Notes: generated by a model not told the origin, from the letters alone. Shown: positions 6,951 to 15,599, numbered from the stretch's first letter. The stretch is 17,079 nucleotides of DNA from JAWLCA01 sp050485905 (GCA_050485905.1 JBJHCH010000086.1:1-17079); one strand, 5' to 3'. A program made the numbers and translations.

Positions 6951-7907
6951 ATGGAACCTGAGCTTCGCCTTGCCCATCAGTTCGACACCGATCTTCACGA
7001 GTGGCTGTGCGGGTTCCTGCCCGCGGGAAGCCGTATAGATCGGCTGTCAGCAGAAGACCCCTGGATGGGGGCAGAAGGCGTGAATGTCCTTCTTGTCACC
7101 AATGGTATGCTGCGACGGTTGCCCCGCCCCCGGCCCGAGTGGACACGGGGTCTCGAATGGGTCCACTTGCGGCCGACAGGGGTCGACGACGCGCCGGACT
7201 GGTTGTTCGACGTGCCGCATCTGACGGTGTCGCGCGGAGCTTCGGCAGTTGCCATCGCAGAGTATGTGCTGGCCGCGATTCTTGATTTCGAGAAGAGCTT
7301 CGAAGTGCTGCGCGTGAGGGATCATAGCGGGTGGACTGGCCGGGTGGCCGGGACGCTGGCTGGCCGGACCCTTGGCCTTTTTGGCTTTGGGGAGATCGGC
7401 CGCGCGGTCGCCGAACGGGCAAGTGCCTTCGGCATGAATATCATCGCCACAACGAGAACCATGGGATCTTCCACGGGAGGGCCATCATCGGAAGTCCGGC
7501 GGTTGCCCCTGCGCGAACTATGCGCGCAAAGCGATCATCTCGTGCTTTGCGCGCCCTTGACCGGCGAGACGCAAGGACTTTTCAACACCACGACCTTCGG
7601 CTTCTGCCGCCCAGGTCAGCATCTGGTGAATGTCGCGCGCGGCAAACTGATCGAGACCGAGGCGCTGCGCCGGGCGCTCGGGGAACGTATCGCAAGGGCA
7701 ACGCTGGATGTCTGGAGCCCCGAGCCCCCACCGCCCGGTCATTGGGTCTATAGCCACCCCCAAATCGTCCTGACTCCGCACTGCGCCTCGCGGGCGCCCT
7801 CGACAGCAGAACGTCTGCAGGCGATCCTAGAGAACAATCTGAGCCAATGGCTACGGGGACGCCCTGAGGCGATGATCGGTCACGTCAATCGAACGGCCCG
7901 CTACTGA
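6951..7907 (+). CDS. D-2-hydroxyacid dehydrogenase (NAD(P)-dependent)
   Basis: The 318-residue cytoplasmic oxidoreductase interconverts a 2-hydroxyacid and a 2-ketoacid. The cofactor-binding GFGEIG motif (GxGxxG at 145-150) is followed by a second strand ending IIATTRT (164-170); an Arg there, rather than an acidic residue, hints at NADP(H). The catalytic triad of the family is complete: Arg230 (NVARGKL), Glu258 (WSPEP) and His277 (TPHCAS). The N-terminal substrate half is divergent and lacks the common I-S-x-G-x-D string, having LRPTGVDD instead. The start lies 4 bp after the regulator's stop, so the two are almost surely co-transcribed. Linkage to an acid-sugar-type enzyme suggests that it handles a keto or hydroxy acid made in, or feeding, that pathway. 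Glyoxylate/hydroxypyruvate reductase-like activity is an alternative. Confidence 0.93.
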   Translation: MEPELRLAHQFDTDLHEWLCGFLPAGSRIDRLSAEDPWMGAEGVNVLLVTNGMLRRLPRPRPEWTRGLEWVHLRPTGVDDAPDWLFDVPHLTVSRGASAVAIAEYVLAAILDFEKSFEVLRVRDHSGWTGRVAGTLAGRTLGLFGFGEIGRAVAERASAFGMNIIATTRTMGSSTGGPSSEVRRLPLRELCAQSDHLVLCAPLTGETQGLFNTTTFGFCRPGQHLVNVARGKLIETEALRRALGERIARATLDVWSPEPPPPGHWVYSHPQIVLTPHCASRAPSTAERLQAILENNLSQWLRGRPEAMIGHVNRTARY

Positions 7908-8037
7908 CGCGGGCATTGGACAGGCCATCGTCGTCGGTACTCGGACCTGTGGGACATGCTCGCAGTGGCACGCGCCACCCCGTTCAGCGCCGCTCCCGAT
8001 AGATGCAATCGCCTAGTGACTTCAGGCGCACCGCCAG
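7908..8037. other. Convergent intergenic gap with a small hairpin
   Basis: The dehydrogenase and the exported hypothetical gene converge here. A perfect 5-bp-arm inverted repeat, GTGGC-ACGC-GCCAC (7965-7978), is present but has no T-tract on either side, so it is at best a weak transcription-end structure. No coding sequence is seen. Confidence 0.35.
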
Positions 8038-9009
8038 TCAGTAGCGCGCGGCCTCTGCCGCCATGACCTCTCCCAGGCAGGCGTCGGCCTCAGCAGTGCG
8101 GGACAGAAGCGTCGGCCGCATCCGCGCTGTCGCGCCAAGCAGCGCGCGGCGCAGGAGCGCCGCCTGACCGCGCGGGCTTTCCGCAAAGATGCCCGCCGGG
8201 ATCAGCGTCTCCACCGGAGAGCCCAGCGCCATCACCCTCACCGGGCCGCCCAGCGCCTCGGTCAGGGCCAGCGCGCAACTACGGGCGGTTTCCTCGCAGC
8301 GAGCCTCGCACAGCGCGCGGACCGGAAGCGCCTCGGGCGCTGTCATCAGCCAGTTGGCCAGATCCTCGGGTGCGACGTTCTCTCCGCTCAGCATGCGCTG
8401 TGGATCGCCGGCGGGCAGATTGCGGATCTCGGCCGACAGGCCGGTCAGGTGATCGGGCTGGCCCAGCCATTCGCGCCAGATGTAGTAGCGCAGCGCCTGT
8501 GGATAATCGGGGTCGTCGGCAAGCGTGGCGATGCCGGACTGTTCGCGCGCGACCAACGTCAGCACCGACTCACGCGCAGCGCGCTGTTCGCCCAGCGCCG
8601 CAAAGGCGGTGATCAGTTCGGGTGTCGCAGTCATGTCCCACAGCGCGACCCAAAGCCGGGCCATCGGCAGCGACTCGGCCGCAGGGCGCATGAAGCTCTG
8701 GCCCGACAGGCCGCCGGGGGCGCGCATCATCTCGATCCGCTCATCCCTCGGGCGGGCAGAGAGCCACGGCCCCTGAAGGTCGGGCGACTTGTCAATCAGC
8801 GCCAGCAGCACCTGAGCGGCGGTGTTTCCCTCATCCGCCAGCACGCCCAGCGCCGGAAGGGCCGCGGCCTCATCATCGGCCAGCCAGTCGGCCATGGCTT
8901 GGCGGAAAGCGGGTTCGTCCTTGCCGGGTATCGCACCGGCGGCATCCGCCGGTCCCACGGCGAGCATCAGCGCGAGGGACAACGTGATGGCGCGGGCGAG
9001 AATGCCCAT
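8038..9009 (-). CDS. Exported hypothetical protein with four cysteines
   Basis: I do not recognise this 323-residue protein. Residues 1-23 (MGILARAITLSLALMLAVGPADA) form a clear Sec-type signal peptide with a likely cleavage at ADA|AG. The following segment (about 35-75, with ADEGNTAAQVLLALI) has the helical, alanine-rich look of a Sel1/TPR-like repeat, but no full repeat array is evident. Three cysteines cluster at 234, 238 and 245, with a fourth at 311, which suggests disulfides or metal binding in the periplasm. The start at 9009 is supported by GGAGG about 6 bp upstream and by the signal peptide; the frame stays open to 9171, but that would bury the signal behind 54 proline/arginine-rich residues. 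It lies 167 bp downstream of the molybdopterin-binding gene on the same strand. No functional claim is made. Confidence 0.8.
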   Translation of the reverse strand: MGILARAITLSLALMLAVGPADAAGAIPGKDEPAFRQAMADWLADDEAAALPALGVLADEGNTAAQVLLALIDKSPDLQGPWLSARPRDERIEMMRAPGGLSGQSFMRPAAESLPMARLWVALWDMTATPELITAFAALGEQRAARESVLTLVAREQSGIATLADDPDYPQALRYYIWREWLGQPDHLTGLSAEIRNLPAGDPQRMLSGENVAPEDLANWLMTAPEALPVRALCEARCEETARSCALALTEALGGPVRVMALGSPVETLIPAGIFAESPRGQAALLRRALLGATARMRPTLLSRTAEADACLGEVMAAEAARY

Positions 9010-9176
9010 CCGTAACCTCCGGGTGCGGTGCGCGCCCGCAGGTGCGCAGGGTGGGGGATCCTGTGGCCGGCCGCCGCCGGGGGATCCGGTGGGCGCGCGC
9101 ATCGCAGGCCCGATCCGGTGCGGACGATAGCCCGGCCCCGGCGCCTTGTCACCGGGCAAAACGTCAGACATTCATG

Positions 9177-11182
<2,006 letters not shown>

Positions 11183-11243
11183 GGCCCCCTCCGTCCTCGG
11201 CCTCCCATCATGGGGCAGATCGCGCGCGACCGGAAGGGGTGGC

Positions 11244-11690
11244 CTAGGCGTAAAGCGCCTCGGCCCGGCGCTCGAACGCCCGCACGATCCGCTGCATCGC
11301 CTCGTTGAACACCAGGCCAATGACCTTTCGCAGGATCGCGTTGCGGAACTCGAAATCGACGTGGAAATCCACCTCGCAGCCGCCGCCCGGCAGATCGGTG
11401 AATTCCCAGTGGCTTTTCAGATACCGGAACGGCCCGTCCAGATATTCGGTGTCGATCCGCTTCCGCCCGGGCCACAATGTCACCCGGCTGCCGAATCGTT
11501 CGCGGAACACCTTGAAGCTGATCACCAGATCGGCCTTCATCACCTCGCCCCCGTCGAACGGCGTCCGCGACCGGATCCGCGCGGCCGCGTTCCACGGCAG
11601 GAATTCGGGGTAACGTTCCACATCGGCCACCAGATCGTACATCTGCTGCGCGCTGTAGGGGACGTTGCGTTTTTCGCTGTGGCTGGGCAT
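11244..11690 (-). CDS. COQ10-like START-domain protein (coenzyme Q-binding; RatA family)
   Basis: This is a 148-residue single-domain protein of the polyketide cyclase/START (SRPBCC) fold. Landmarks are the opening HSEKRNVPYSAQQMYDLVAD, then VERYPEFLPW, and a C-terminal amphipathic helix (FNEAMQRIVRAFERRAEAL). This is the pattern shared by mitochondrial Coq10 and its bacterial relatives, which bind ubiquinone in a hydrophobic cavity and support respiration. The same family contains RatA of E. coli, described as a ribosome-association toxin, but in an alphaproteobacterium the COQ10 role is more likely. It is followed by XdhC after 61 bp on the same strand and diverges from hpt across 70 bp. 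There is no signal peptide, consistent with a cytoplasmic or membrane-peripheral protein. Confidence 0.93.
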   Translation of the reverse strand: MPSHSEKRNVPYSAQQMYDLVADVERYPEFLPWNAAARIRSRTPFDGGEVMKADLVISFKVFRERFGSRVTLWPGRKRIDTEYLDGPFRYLKSHWEFTDLPGGGCEVDFHVDFEFRNAILRKVIGLVFNEAMQRIVRAFERRAEALYA

Positions 11691-11760
11691 GTGTTGGCGG
11701 TGCTGCTGTCGGGGTGGCGCGCTATGTCGGCCAAGGGGGCCGCGAAATCAAGGGGCCGGA

Positions 11761-12306
11761 ATGACGCAAAGACCCTATGCCATCGACCGGATGATCTCGG
11801 CCAAGTCCATCGCCGCGCGGGTCGAGGAACTGGCGCGCGAGATCACCCGCCATTTCGCCGGCACCGACAAGCTGATCGTCGTCGGCCTCTTGCGCGGGTC
11901 GTTCGTCTTCATCGCCGATCTGGTGCGCGAGATCGACCTGCCGGTAGAGGTCGATTTCCTCGAGGCCTCCAGCTACGGCGACGCGCTCCATTCCAGCCGA
12001 GAGGTGCGCATCCTGAAGGATCTGCGCGGCGAGATCGCGGGCCGCGACGTGCTGGTGGTAGAAGACATCGTCGACACCGGCTTCACGCTGCACCATGTCG
12101 TCAACCTGCTGCGCAGCCGCGCGCCGAAGCGGCTGGAGGTCTGCGCCCTGCTCGACAAGCCCTCACGGCGAGAGGTGGACATCCGCGCCACCTGGACCGG
12201 GTTCGAGATACCGGATGAATTCGTCGTCGGCTACGGCATCGACTACGCGCAGCGCAACCGCAACCTGCCCTTCATAGGCAAGGTGCGCTTCACCGAAGGC
12301 GCCTGA
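11761..12306 (+). CDS. hpt: Hypoxanthine(-guanine) phosphoribosyltransferase
   Basis: This purine-salvage enzyme (181 residues) joins hypoxanthine, and probably guanine, to PRPP. The PRPP-binding signature VLVVEDIVDTGFT is at residues 97-109, with the acidic pair Glu101-Asp102. The GLLRGSFVF loop lies at 42-50, the flexible-loop serine-tyrosine SSYGD at 70-74, and the purine-side segment LLDKPSRREV at 130-139. The length matches the bacterial HPRT family. ATG at 11761 is preceded by a G-rich AAGGGGCCGG; earlier in-frame codons run back to 11665 inside the divergent COQ10-like gene and are not family-like. It is a monocistronic-looking housekeeping gene, since a promoter-like sequence precedes the next gene. 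Confidence 0.96.
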   Translation: MTQRPYAIDRMISAKSIAARVEELAREITRHFAGTDKLIVVGLLRGSFVFIADLVREIDLPVEVDFLEASSYGDALHSSREVRILKDLRGEIAGRDVLVVEDIVDTGFTLHHVVNLLRSRAPKRLEVCALLDKPSRREVDIRATWTGFEIPDEFVVGYGIDYAQRNRNLPFIGKVRFTEGA

Positions 12307-12343
12307 GCGGGCGGATTATTTTCGGCGGTAACGGCCCTGTCGT

Positions 12344-12371
12344 TTGACTGTCGCCGGTCAGGTGTTAGCCT
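12344..12371 (+). promoter_or_regulatory. Probable promoter of the cytochrome gene pair
   Basis: TTGACT (12344-12349) is a near-consensus -35, and TAGCCT (12366-12371) is a weak -10 at a 16-bp spacing, about 45 bp before the cytochrome c' ATG. The strong -35 with a poor -10 is common for alphaproteobacterial sigma-70 promoters. No Fnr box or other activator site was recognised. Confidence 0.4.
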
Positions 12372-12414
12372 GCCGCCACGTTAACGAAGCAAAGCATCCA
12401 ATCGGGAGCCCGCC

Positions 12415-12873
12415 ATGATCCGTTTCCGCATTCTTCCCCTTGCCGCCGCCGCATTGACCCTCGGCCTTGGCCCCGCGATTGCCAACGAACAGGCGATCCA
12501 GGCCCGCCAGGGGCAATTCAAGTTGTTCGCGATGCATCTGGGTCAGCTGGTGCCGATGGCGCAGGGGCAGGTGGAGTATGATGCCGAACGGGCCGGCGCG
12601 GCGGCCGCGAACCTCGCCGCCGTCGCCTCGCAGACGCAGGAACCCTATGTCTGGGTCGAAGGCACCGACAACGCCTCGGTCCAGAACACCCGCGCCCTGC
12701 CCGGCATCTGGGAGAACATGGACGATTTCGCCGCGAAATATGCCGATCTTCAGGCCGCGACCGTGGCGCTCAGCGATGCGGCGGGCACCGATCTGGCATC
12801 GCTTCAGGGCGCGCTCGGCGCGGTCGGCGGGGCCTGCAGCGCCTGCCACGACGCCTATCGTCAGCCTCAGTAA
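12415..12873 (+). CDS. Cytochrome c' (class II c-type cytochrome)
   Basis: This periplasmic four-helix-bundle monoheme cytochrome has 152 residues including the signal peptide. The signal sequence runs MIRFRILPLAAAALTLGLG to about residue 24 (AIAN). The haem-binding motif C141-S-A-C144-H145 sits near the C-terminus, the defining position for class II. The first mature helix has ARQGQF (30-35); Phe35 occupies the place where six-coordinate c556 proteins carry their Met ligand, so a five-coordinate, NO-binding cytochrome c' is more likely (inference). GGGAG about 6 bp before the ATG supports the start. Cytochromes c' are linked to NO binding and protection in Rhodobacteraceae. It is followed by a diheme cytochrome in the same frame after one stop codon and 6 bp. 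Confidence 0.92.
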   Translation: MIRFRILPLAAAALTLGLGPAIANEQAIQARQGQFKLFAMHLGQLVPMAQGQVEYDAERAGAAAANLAAVASQTQEPYVWVEGTDNASVQNTRALPGIWENMDDFAAKYADLQAATVALSDAAGTDLASLQGALGAVGGACSACHDAYRQPQ

Positions 12874-12879
12874 GGCGCG

Positions 12880-13770
12880 TTGGGCCGGCTGCTCCGATAC
12901 GCCGTCGCATTCCTGATCGTGGCGGGCGTGGCGTGGTGGTTCCTGGGCCGTGCCACGCCCCTGCCCGCCGACGCGCTGGCGGGCTTGACGGGCGATTCCG
13001 ACCGGGGTGAGGCGGTGTTCTGGGCCGCCGGTTGCGCCTCGTGCCATTCGGCCGAGGGGGCGGATGGCGATGCCCTGCTGATTCTCGCGGGCGGGCGGCG
13101 TTTCCCGAGTGATTTCGGCACGTTCGTGGCCCCCAACATCTCATCTGATCCGACCCATGGCATCGGCGGCTGGTCGGCCCATGACCTAGCCAGCGCGATG
13201 ATCCTTGGCGTCTCGCCCGATGGCCAGCATTACTACCCGGCCTTCCCCTACACCTCCTACGCGCAGATGACGCTGCAGGACGCGGCCGACCTGCACGCCT
13301 TCATCACCACCCTGCCCGCCGATGCCACGCCGTCGCAGGATCACGACCTGCCGTTTCCCTTCACCCTGCGCGCCGGGCTGGGGCTGTGGAAGGCGATGAA
13401 CGGCGCCGGCGGCTGGGTGATCGAGGGCGGGCTGACCGCCGAACAGCAGCGCGGGCGATATCTGGCCGAGGCGCTGGCCCATTGCGGCGAATGCCACACG
13501 CCGCGCAATCTTGCCGGCGGGCTGGACATCTCGCGCTGGTTCGCGGGCGCGCCGGACCCTTCGGGCGACGGGCGCATCCCCAATATCACCCCCGCTGCGC
13601 TGACCTGGGACGACGCCGCGCTGATGACCTATTTCACCCTTGGCTTCACGCCTGAATTCGACACCGCCGGCGGCACCATGGCTGCCGTGGTCAAGAACCT
13701 CGCCCGGCTACCGGAAGAGGATCGTGCGGCGATCGTCGCCTACCTGCGCCTGGTGCGCCCGGCGGAGTGA
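12880..13770 (+). CDS. Membrane-anchored diheme cytochrome c (TTG start)
   Basis: The 296-residue protein has an N-terminal uncleaved-looking anchor (RYAVAFLIVAGVAWWFL, about 6-22) and two class I haem domains facing the periplasm. Haem 1 is C52-A-S-C55-H56 with probable axial Met130 (SYAQMT); haem 2 is C202-G-E-C205-H206 with probable Met267 (GGTMAAV). Tandem domains with APNISSD and PNITPA segments resemble the cytochrome subunits of membrane-linked dehydrogenases and the COG2010-type diheme group. No ATG is available: the frame is closed by the cytochrome c' TAA nine bases earlier, so TTG at 12880, with AAGG just before it, is the earliest possible start, and a later GTG would cut the anchor. 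It probably passes electrons between the ubiquinol/bc1 side and a soluble partner, perhaps the adjacent cytochrome c'. The partner dehydrogenase is not in the window. Confidence 0.88.
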   Translation: MGRLLRYAVAFLIVAGVAWWFLGRATPLPADALAGLTGDSDRGEAVFWAAGCASCHSAEGADGDALLILAGGRRFPSDFGTFVAPNISSDPTHGIGGWSAHDLASAMILGVSPDGQHYYPAFPYTSYAQMTLQDAADLHAFITTLPADATPSQDHDLPFPFTLRAGLGLWKAMNGAGGWVIEGGLTAEQQRGRYLAEALAHCGECHTPRNLAGGLDISRWFAGAPDPSGDGRIPNITPAALTWDDAALMTYFTLGFTPEFDTAGGTMAAVVKNLARLPEEDRAAIVAYLRLVRPAE

Positions 13771-13848
13771 CGCCCCGGCGTTTGGGTTCGGTTCGTGTGC
13801 GCGTCGCAAATGCCGCGCCTTGTTGACGGTTCACCCGTGCGATGTGCA

Positions 13849-13870
13849 GCCCCGGCGCCCGAACCGGGGC
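13849..13870 (+). terminator. GC-rich hairpin after the diheme cytochrome gene
   Basis: GCCCCGG (13849-13855) and CCGGGGC (13864-13870) form a perfect 7-bp stem with an 8-nt loop. No T-run follows directly, so it is a stabilising or pausing structure rather than a classic intrinsic terminator; it lies upstream of the better terminator at 13917-13938. Confidence 0.35.
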
Positions 13871-13891
13871 CTCAGCCGATCCGCTCCGCCG

Positions 13892-13937
13892 ACTTCTGTG
13901 CATTTTTGCTGCCCTGCGCACACTTCTGTGCGTTTTT
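13892..13937. repeat. Direct repeat of ACTTCTGTGC(A/G)TTTTT, 30 bp apart
   Basis: Copies at 13892-13907 and 13922-13937 match at 15 of 16 positions. The second copy supplies the right arm and T-tract of the terminator; the first has no upstream arm to pair with, so it looks like a duplicated half of the terminator. Confidence 0.6.
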
Positions 13938-13938
13938 T
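13917..13938 (+). terminator. Rho-independent terminator for the cytochrome transcript
   Basis: CGCACA-CTTC-TGTGCG followed immediately by six T gives a perfect 6-bp stem, a tetraloop and a T-tract, reading rightward about 150 bp after the diheme cytochrome stop. On the other strand the run becomes A-rich upstream, so it would not serve tgt. Confidence 0.65.
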
Positions 13939-13993
13939 AGGTATGCACGTTGTATGCACGGCAGATGCACGTGAATCATACGTTGTGTGCACA
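13939..13993. repeat. Array of five tandem 11-bp units (consensus nnGtATGCACG)
   Basis: The units are AGGTATGCACG, TTGTATGCACG, GCAGATGCACG, TGAATCATACG (degenerate) and TTGTGTGCACA. The core ATGCACG recurs exactly at 13943, 13954 and 13965, an 11-bp step close to one helical turn. The fifth unit lies in the same phase and is embedded in a perfect palindrome GTGTGCACAC (13985-13994). The array is non-coding and sits between a terminator and the end of tgt. It looks like a set of phased protein-binding sites or a short tandem duplication; no known regulator is recognised. Confidence 0.6.
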
Positions 13994-14021
13994 CCCTGAT
14001 CTTGGCAATTTCACAGCCGCC

Positions 14022-15146
14022 TCACACCGGCTCGATATCGCCCTGCGCCCAACCCGACCGCGCCTGCGCCGCGAACCCGGCCAGCCGGCCATCATGGATC
14101 GCTTGCCGCATCCCGGCCATAAGATCCTGATAATACTGCAGGTTATGCCAGGTCAGCAGCATCGATCCGATGATCTCTCCAGCACGGACGACATGATGCA
14201 GATAGGCCCGCGAAAAGCCCCGGCAGGCCGGGCAGGCGCAGTCTTCCGCCAGGGGGCGTGGATCGTCTTTATGCCGCGCATTCTTGATGTTAAGCGCCCC
14301 TCTTGAAGTGAACGCCTGCCCCGTCCGCCCCGACCGGGTGGGCAGGACGCAGTCCATCATGTCGATCCCCCGCTCCACCGCGCCGAGGATGTCGTCGGGC
14401 TTGCCTACCCCCATGAGATATCTGGGTTTTTCCTCCGGCAGCATCCCCGGCGCATAGTCCAGAACCCCGAACATCGCCTCCTGCCCCTCGCCGACCGCAA
14501 GACCCCCGAGCGCATAACCGTGAAAGTCGATTTCCCTTAGTTTCTCGGCGCTTTCCGCACGAAGCTCAGGAAAGACTGACCCCTGCTGGATCCCGAACAG
14601 CGCATACCCCGGCCGCTCCCCAAACGCCTCTCGCGAGCGCCGCGCCCAGCGCATCGACAGCTCCATCGACCCCCGCGCGGTCTTCTCATCGGCCGGAAAC
14701 GGCGTGCACTCGTCAAAGGCCATGACGATATCCGATCCCAAAAGCCGTTGAATCTCCATGCTTCTTTCGGGCGTCAGCATATGCCGCGCGCCGTCGATGT
14801 GGCTCTGGAAACTCACGCCCTCCTCGGTCAGTTTCCGCAGATCCGCCAGGCTCATCACCTGAAACCCGCCGGAATCCGTCAGGATCGGCCGGTCCCAGTT
14901 CATGAACCGGTGCAGCCCCCCAAGGCTTGCGATCCGTTCCGCTGTGGGGCGCAACATCAGGTGGTAGGTATTGCCCAGCAGGATATCCGCCCCGGTGGCC
15001 CGCACATTCTCGGGCAGCATCGCCTTCACCGTCGCCGCCGTCCCCACCGGCATGAAGGCCGGCGTGCGAATGTCGCCGCGCGGCGTACGGATCACACCCG
15101 CCCGCGCCTTGCCGTCCCGCGCGGCCAGTTCAAACGAAAACCCCAT
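14022..15146 (-). CDS. tgt: Queuine tRNA-ribosyltransferase (tRNA-guanine transglycosylase)
   Basis: This enzyme (374 residues) exchanges guanine-34 of GUN-anticodon tRNAs for preQ1 in the queuosine pathway. The catalytic aspartates are Asp91 (LTDSGGFQ) and the nucleophile Asp265 (MMDCVLPTRSGRTGQAF). The zinc site is complete with Cys303, Cys305, Cys308 and His334 (CACPAC, then TWHN). GNTYHL at 59-64 and IQQGS at 186-190 are further signatures. ATG at 15146 is preferred because AGAGG lies 8 bp upstream and the protein then begins in the family style; a GTG six codons upstream (15164) is also open. The gene stands apart from queA, which often accompanies it, and diverges from sufT across 90 bp. 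Confidence 0.97.
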   Translation of the reverse strand: MGFSFELAARDGKARAGVIRTPRGDIRTPAFMPVGTAATVKAMLPENVRATGADILLGNTYHLMLRPTAERIASLGGLHRFMNWDRPILTDSGGFQVMSLADLRKLTEEGVSFQSHIDGARHMLTPERSMEIQRLLGSDIVMAFDECTPFPADEKTARGSMELSMRWARRSREAFGERPGYALFGIQQGSVFPELRAESAEKLREIDFHGYALGGLAVGEGQEAMFGVLDYAPGMLPEEKPRYLMGVGKPDDILGAVERGIDMMDCVLPTRSGRTGQAFTSRGALNIKNARHKDDPRPLAEDCACPACRGFSRAYLHHVVRAGEIIGSMLLTWHNLQYYQDLMAGMRQAIHDGRLAGFAAQARSGWAQGDIEPV

Positions 15147-15181
15147 GAATAAAGCCTCTTTCACCCATCGCCAGCCGCCAC

Positions 15182-15210
15182 TGGACGTGCCGGCCCGATA
15201 TCCTTATATC
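15182..15210 (+). promoter_or_regulatory. Probable promoter of the sufT cluster, overlapped by a small palindrome
   Basis: TGGACG (15182-15187), a 17-bp spacer and TATATC (15205-15210) give a plausible sigma-70 promoter about 27 bp before the sufT ATG. GATAT-CCTT-ATATC (15197-15210) is a perfect inverted repeat covering the -10. It does not match an Irr, RirA or IscR box that I can recognise. Confidence 0.4.
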
Positions 15211-15236
15211 TTTCGTCAGGAACAGGCGAGGCCGTG

Positions 15237-15599
15237 ATGACAGCACAATCCGACCGGATCGAGGGCGCACCGCTGATCCGCCCCTCGACGACCGAGCACC
15301 CACTCTACGATCAGGTGGTCGAGGCCTGCAAGACCGTGTTCGACCCCGAGATCCCGGTGAACATCTATGATCTGGGCCTGATCTACACGATTGATATCAG
15401 TGCGGAAAACGAGGTGAACGTCATCATGACCCTCACCGCCCCCGGCTGCCCCGTGGCGGGCGAGATGCCGGGCTGGGTGGCAAGCGCGATTGAGCCGCTG
15501 GCGGGCGTCAAGCAGGTCGATGTCGAGATGACGTTCGAGCCGCAATGGGGCATGGACATGATGTCCGACGAGGCCCGCCTGGAACTCGGCTTCATGTGA
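15237..15599 (+). CDS. sufT: SufT-like Fe-S assembly protein (MIP18/DUF59 family)
   Basis: This small cytoplasmic protein (120 residues) is of the MIP18/DUF59 family and assists maturation of iron-sulfur proteins. The family core is intact: VFDPEIPVNIYDLGLIY (34-50), MTLTAPGCPVAGEMPGW (64-80) with the conserved Cys71, and a C-terminal VDVEMTFEPQWGMDMMS block (95-110). The start ATG at 15237 follows an AGGCGAGG Shine-Dalgarno sequence; a GTG one codon earlier is in frame. The stop overlaps the acetyltransferase start by one base (TGATG), and sufA follows that gene. In many alphaproteobacteria this family sits at the end of the suf operon; here sufB, sufC, sufD and sufS are not in the window, and the gene appears to have its own promoter. 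Confidence 0.92.
   Translation: MTAQSDRIEGAPLIRPSTTEHPLYDQVVEACKTVFDPEIPVNIYDLGLIYTIDISAENEVNVIMTLTAPGCPVAGEMPGWVASAIEPLAGVKQVDVEMTFEPQWGMDMMSDEARLELGFM

Larger units (their letters stand above)
13771..14021. other. Convergent intergenic region between diheme cytochrome and tgt
   Basis: These 251 bp contain no credible gene. They hold the GC-rich hairpin, the direct repeat, the T-tract terminator and the 11-bp phased array described separately. The last 28 bp before the tgt stop (13994-14021) show no terminator for tgt. Confidence 0.7.

Noticed and set aside
9010..9171. Longer start for the exported hypothetical protein
   Set aside because: It would place 54 proline/arginine-rich residues before a clear signal peptide; ATG 9009 has GGAGG at proper spacing.
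13939..13993. CRISPR-like or plasmid replication iteron interpretation of the 11-bp repeats
   Set aside because: Units are contiguous without spacers, far too short for CRISPR, and no replication initiator or partition gene is nearby.
13950..14306. Rightward open frame over the phased repeats and the 3' end of tgt
   Set aside because: Most of it is antisense to tgt, and no recognisable domain or ribosome-binding site is present.
15147..15164. GTG start six codons upstream for tgt
   Set aside because: It would include the Shine-Dalgarno sequence AGAGG within the coding region; the ATG at 15146 gives the standard family N-terminus.
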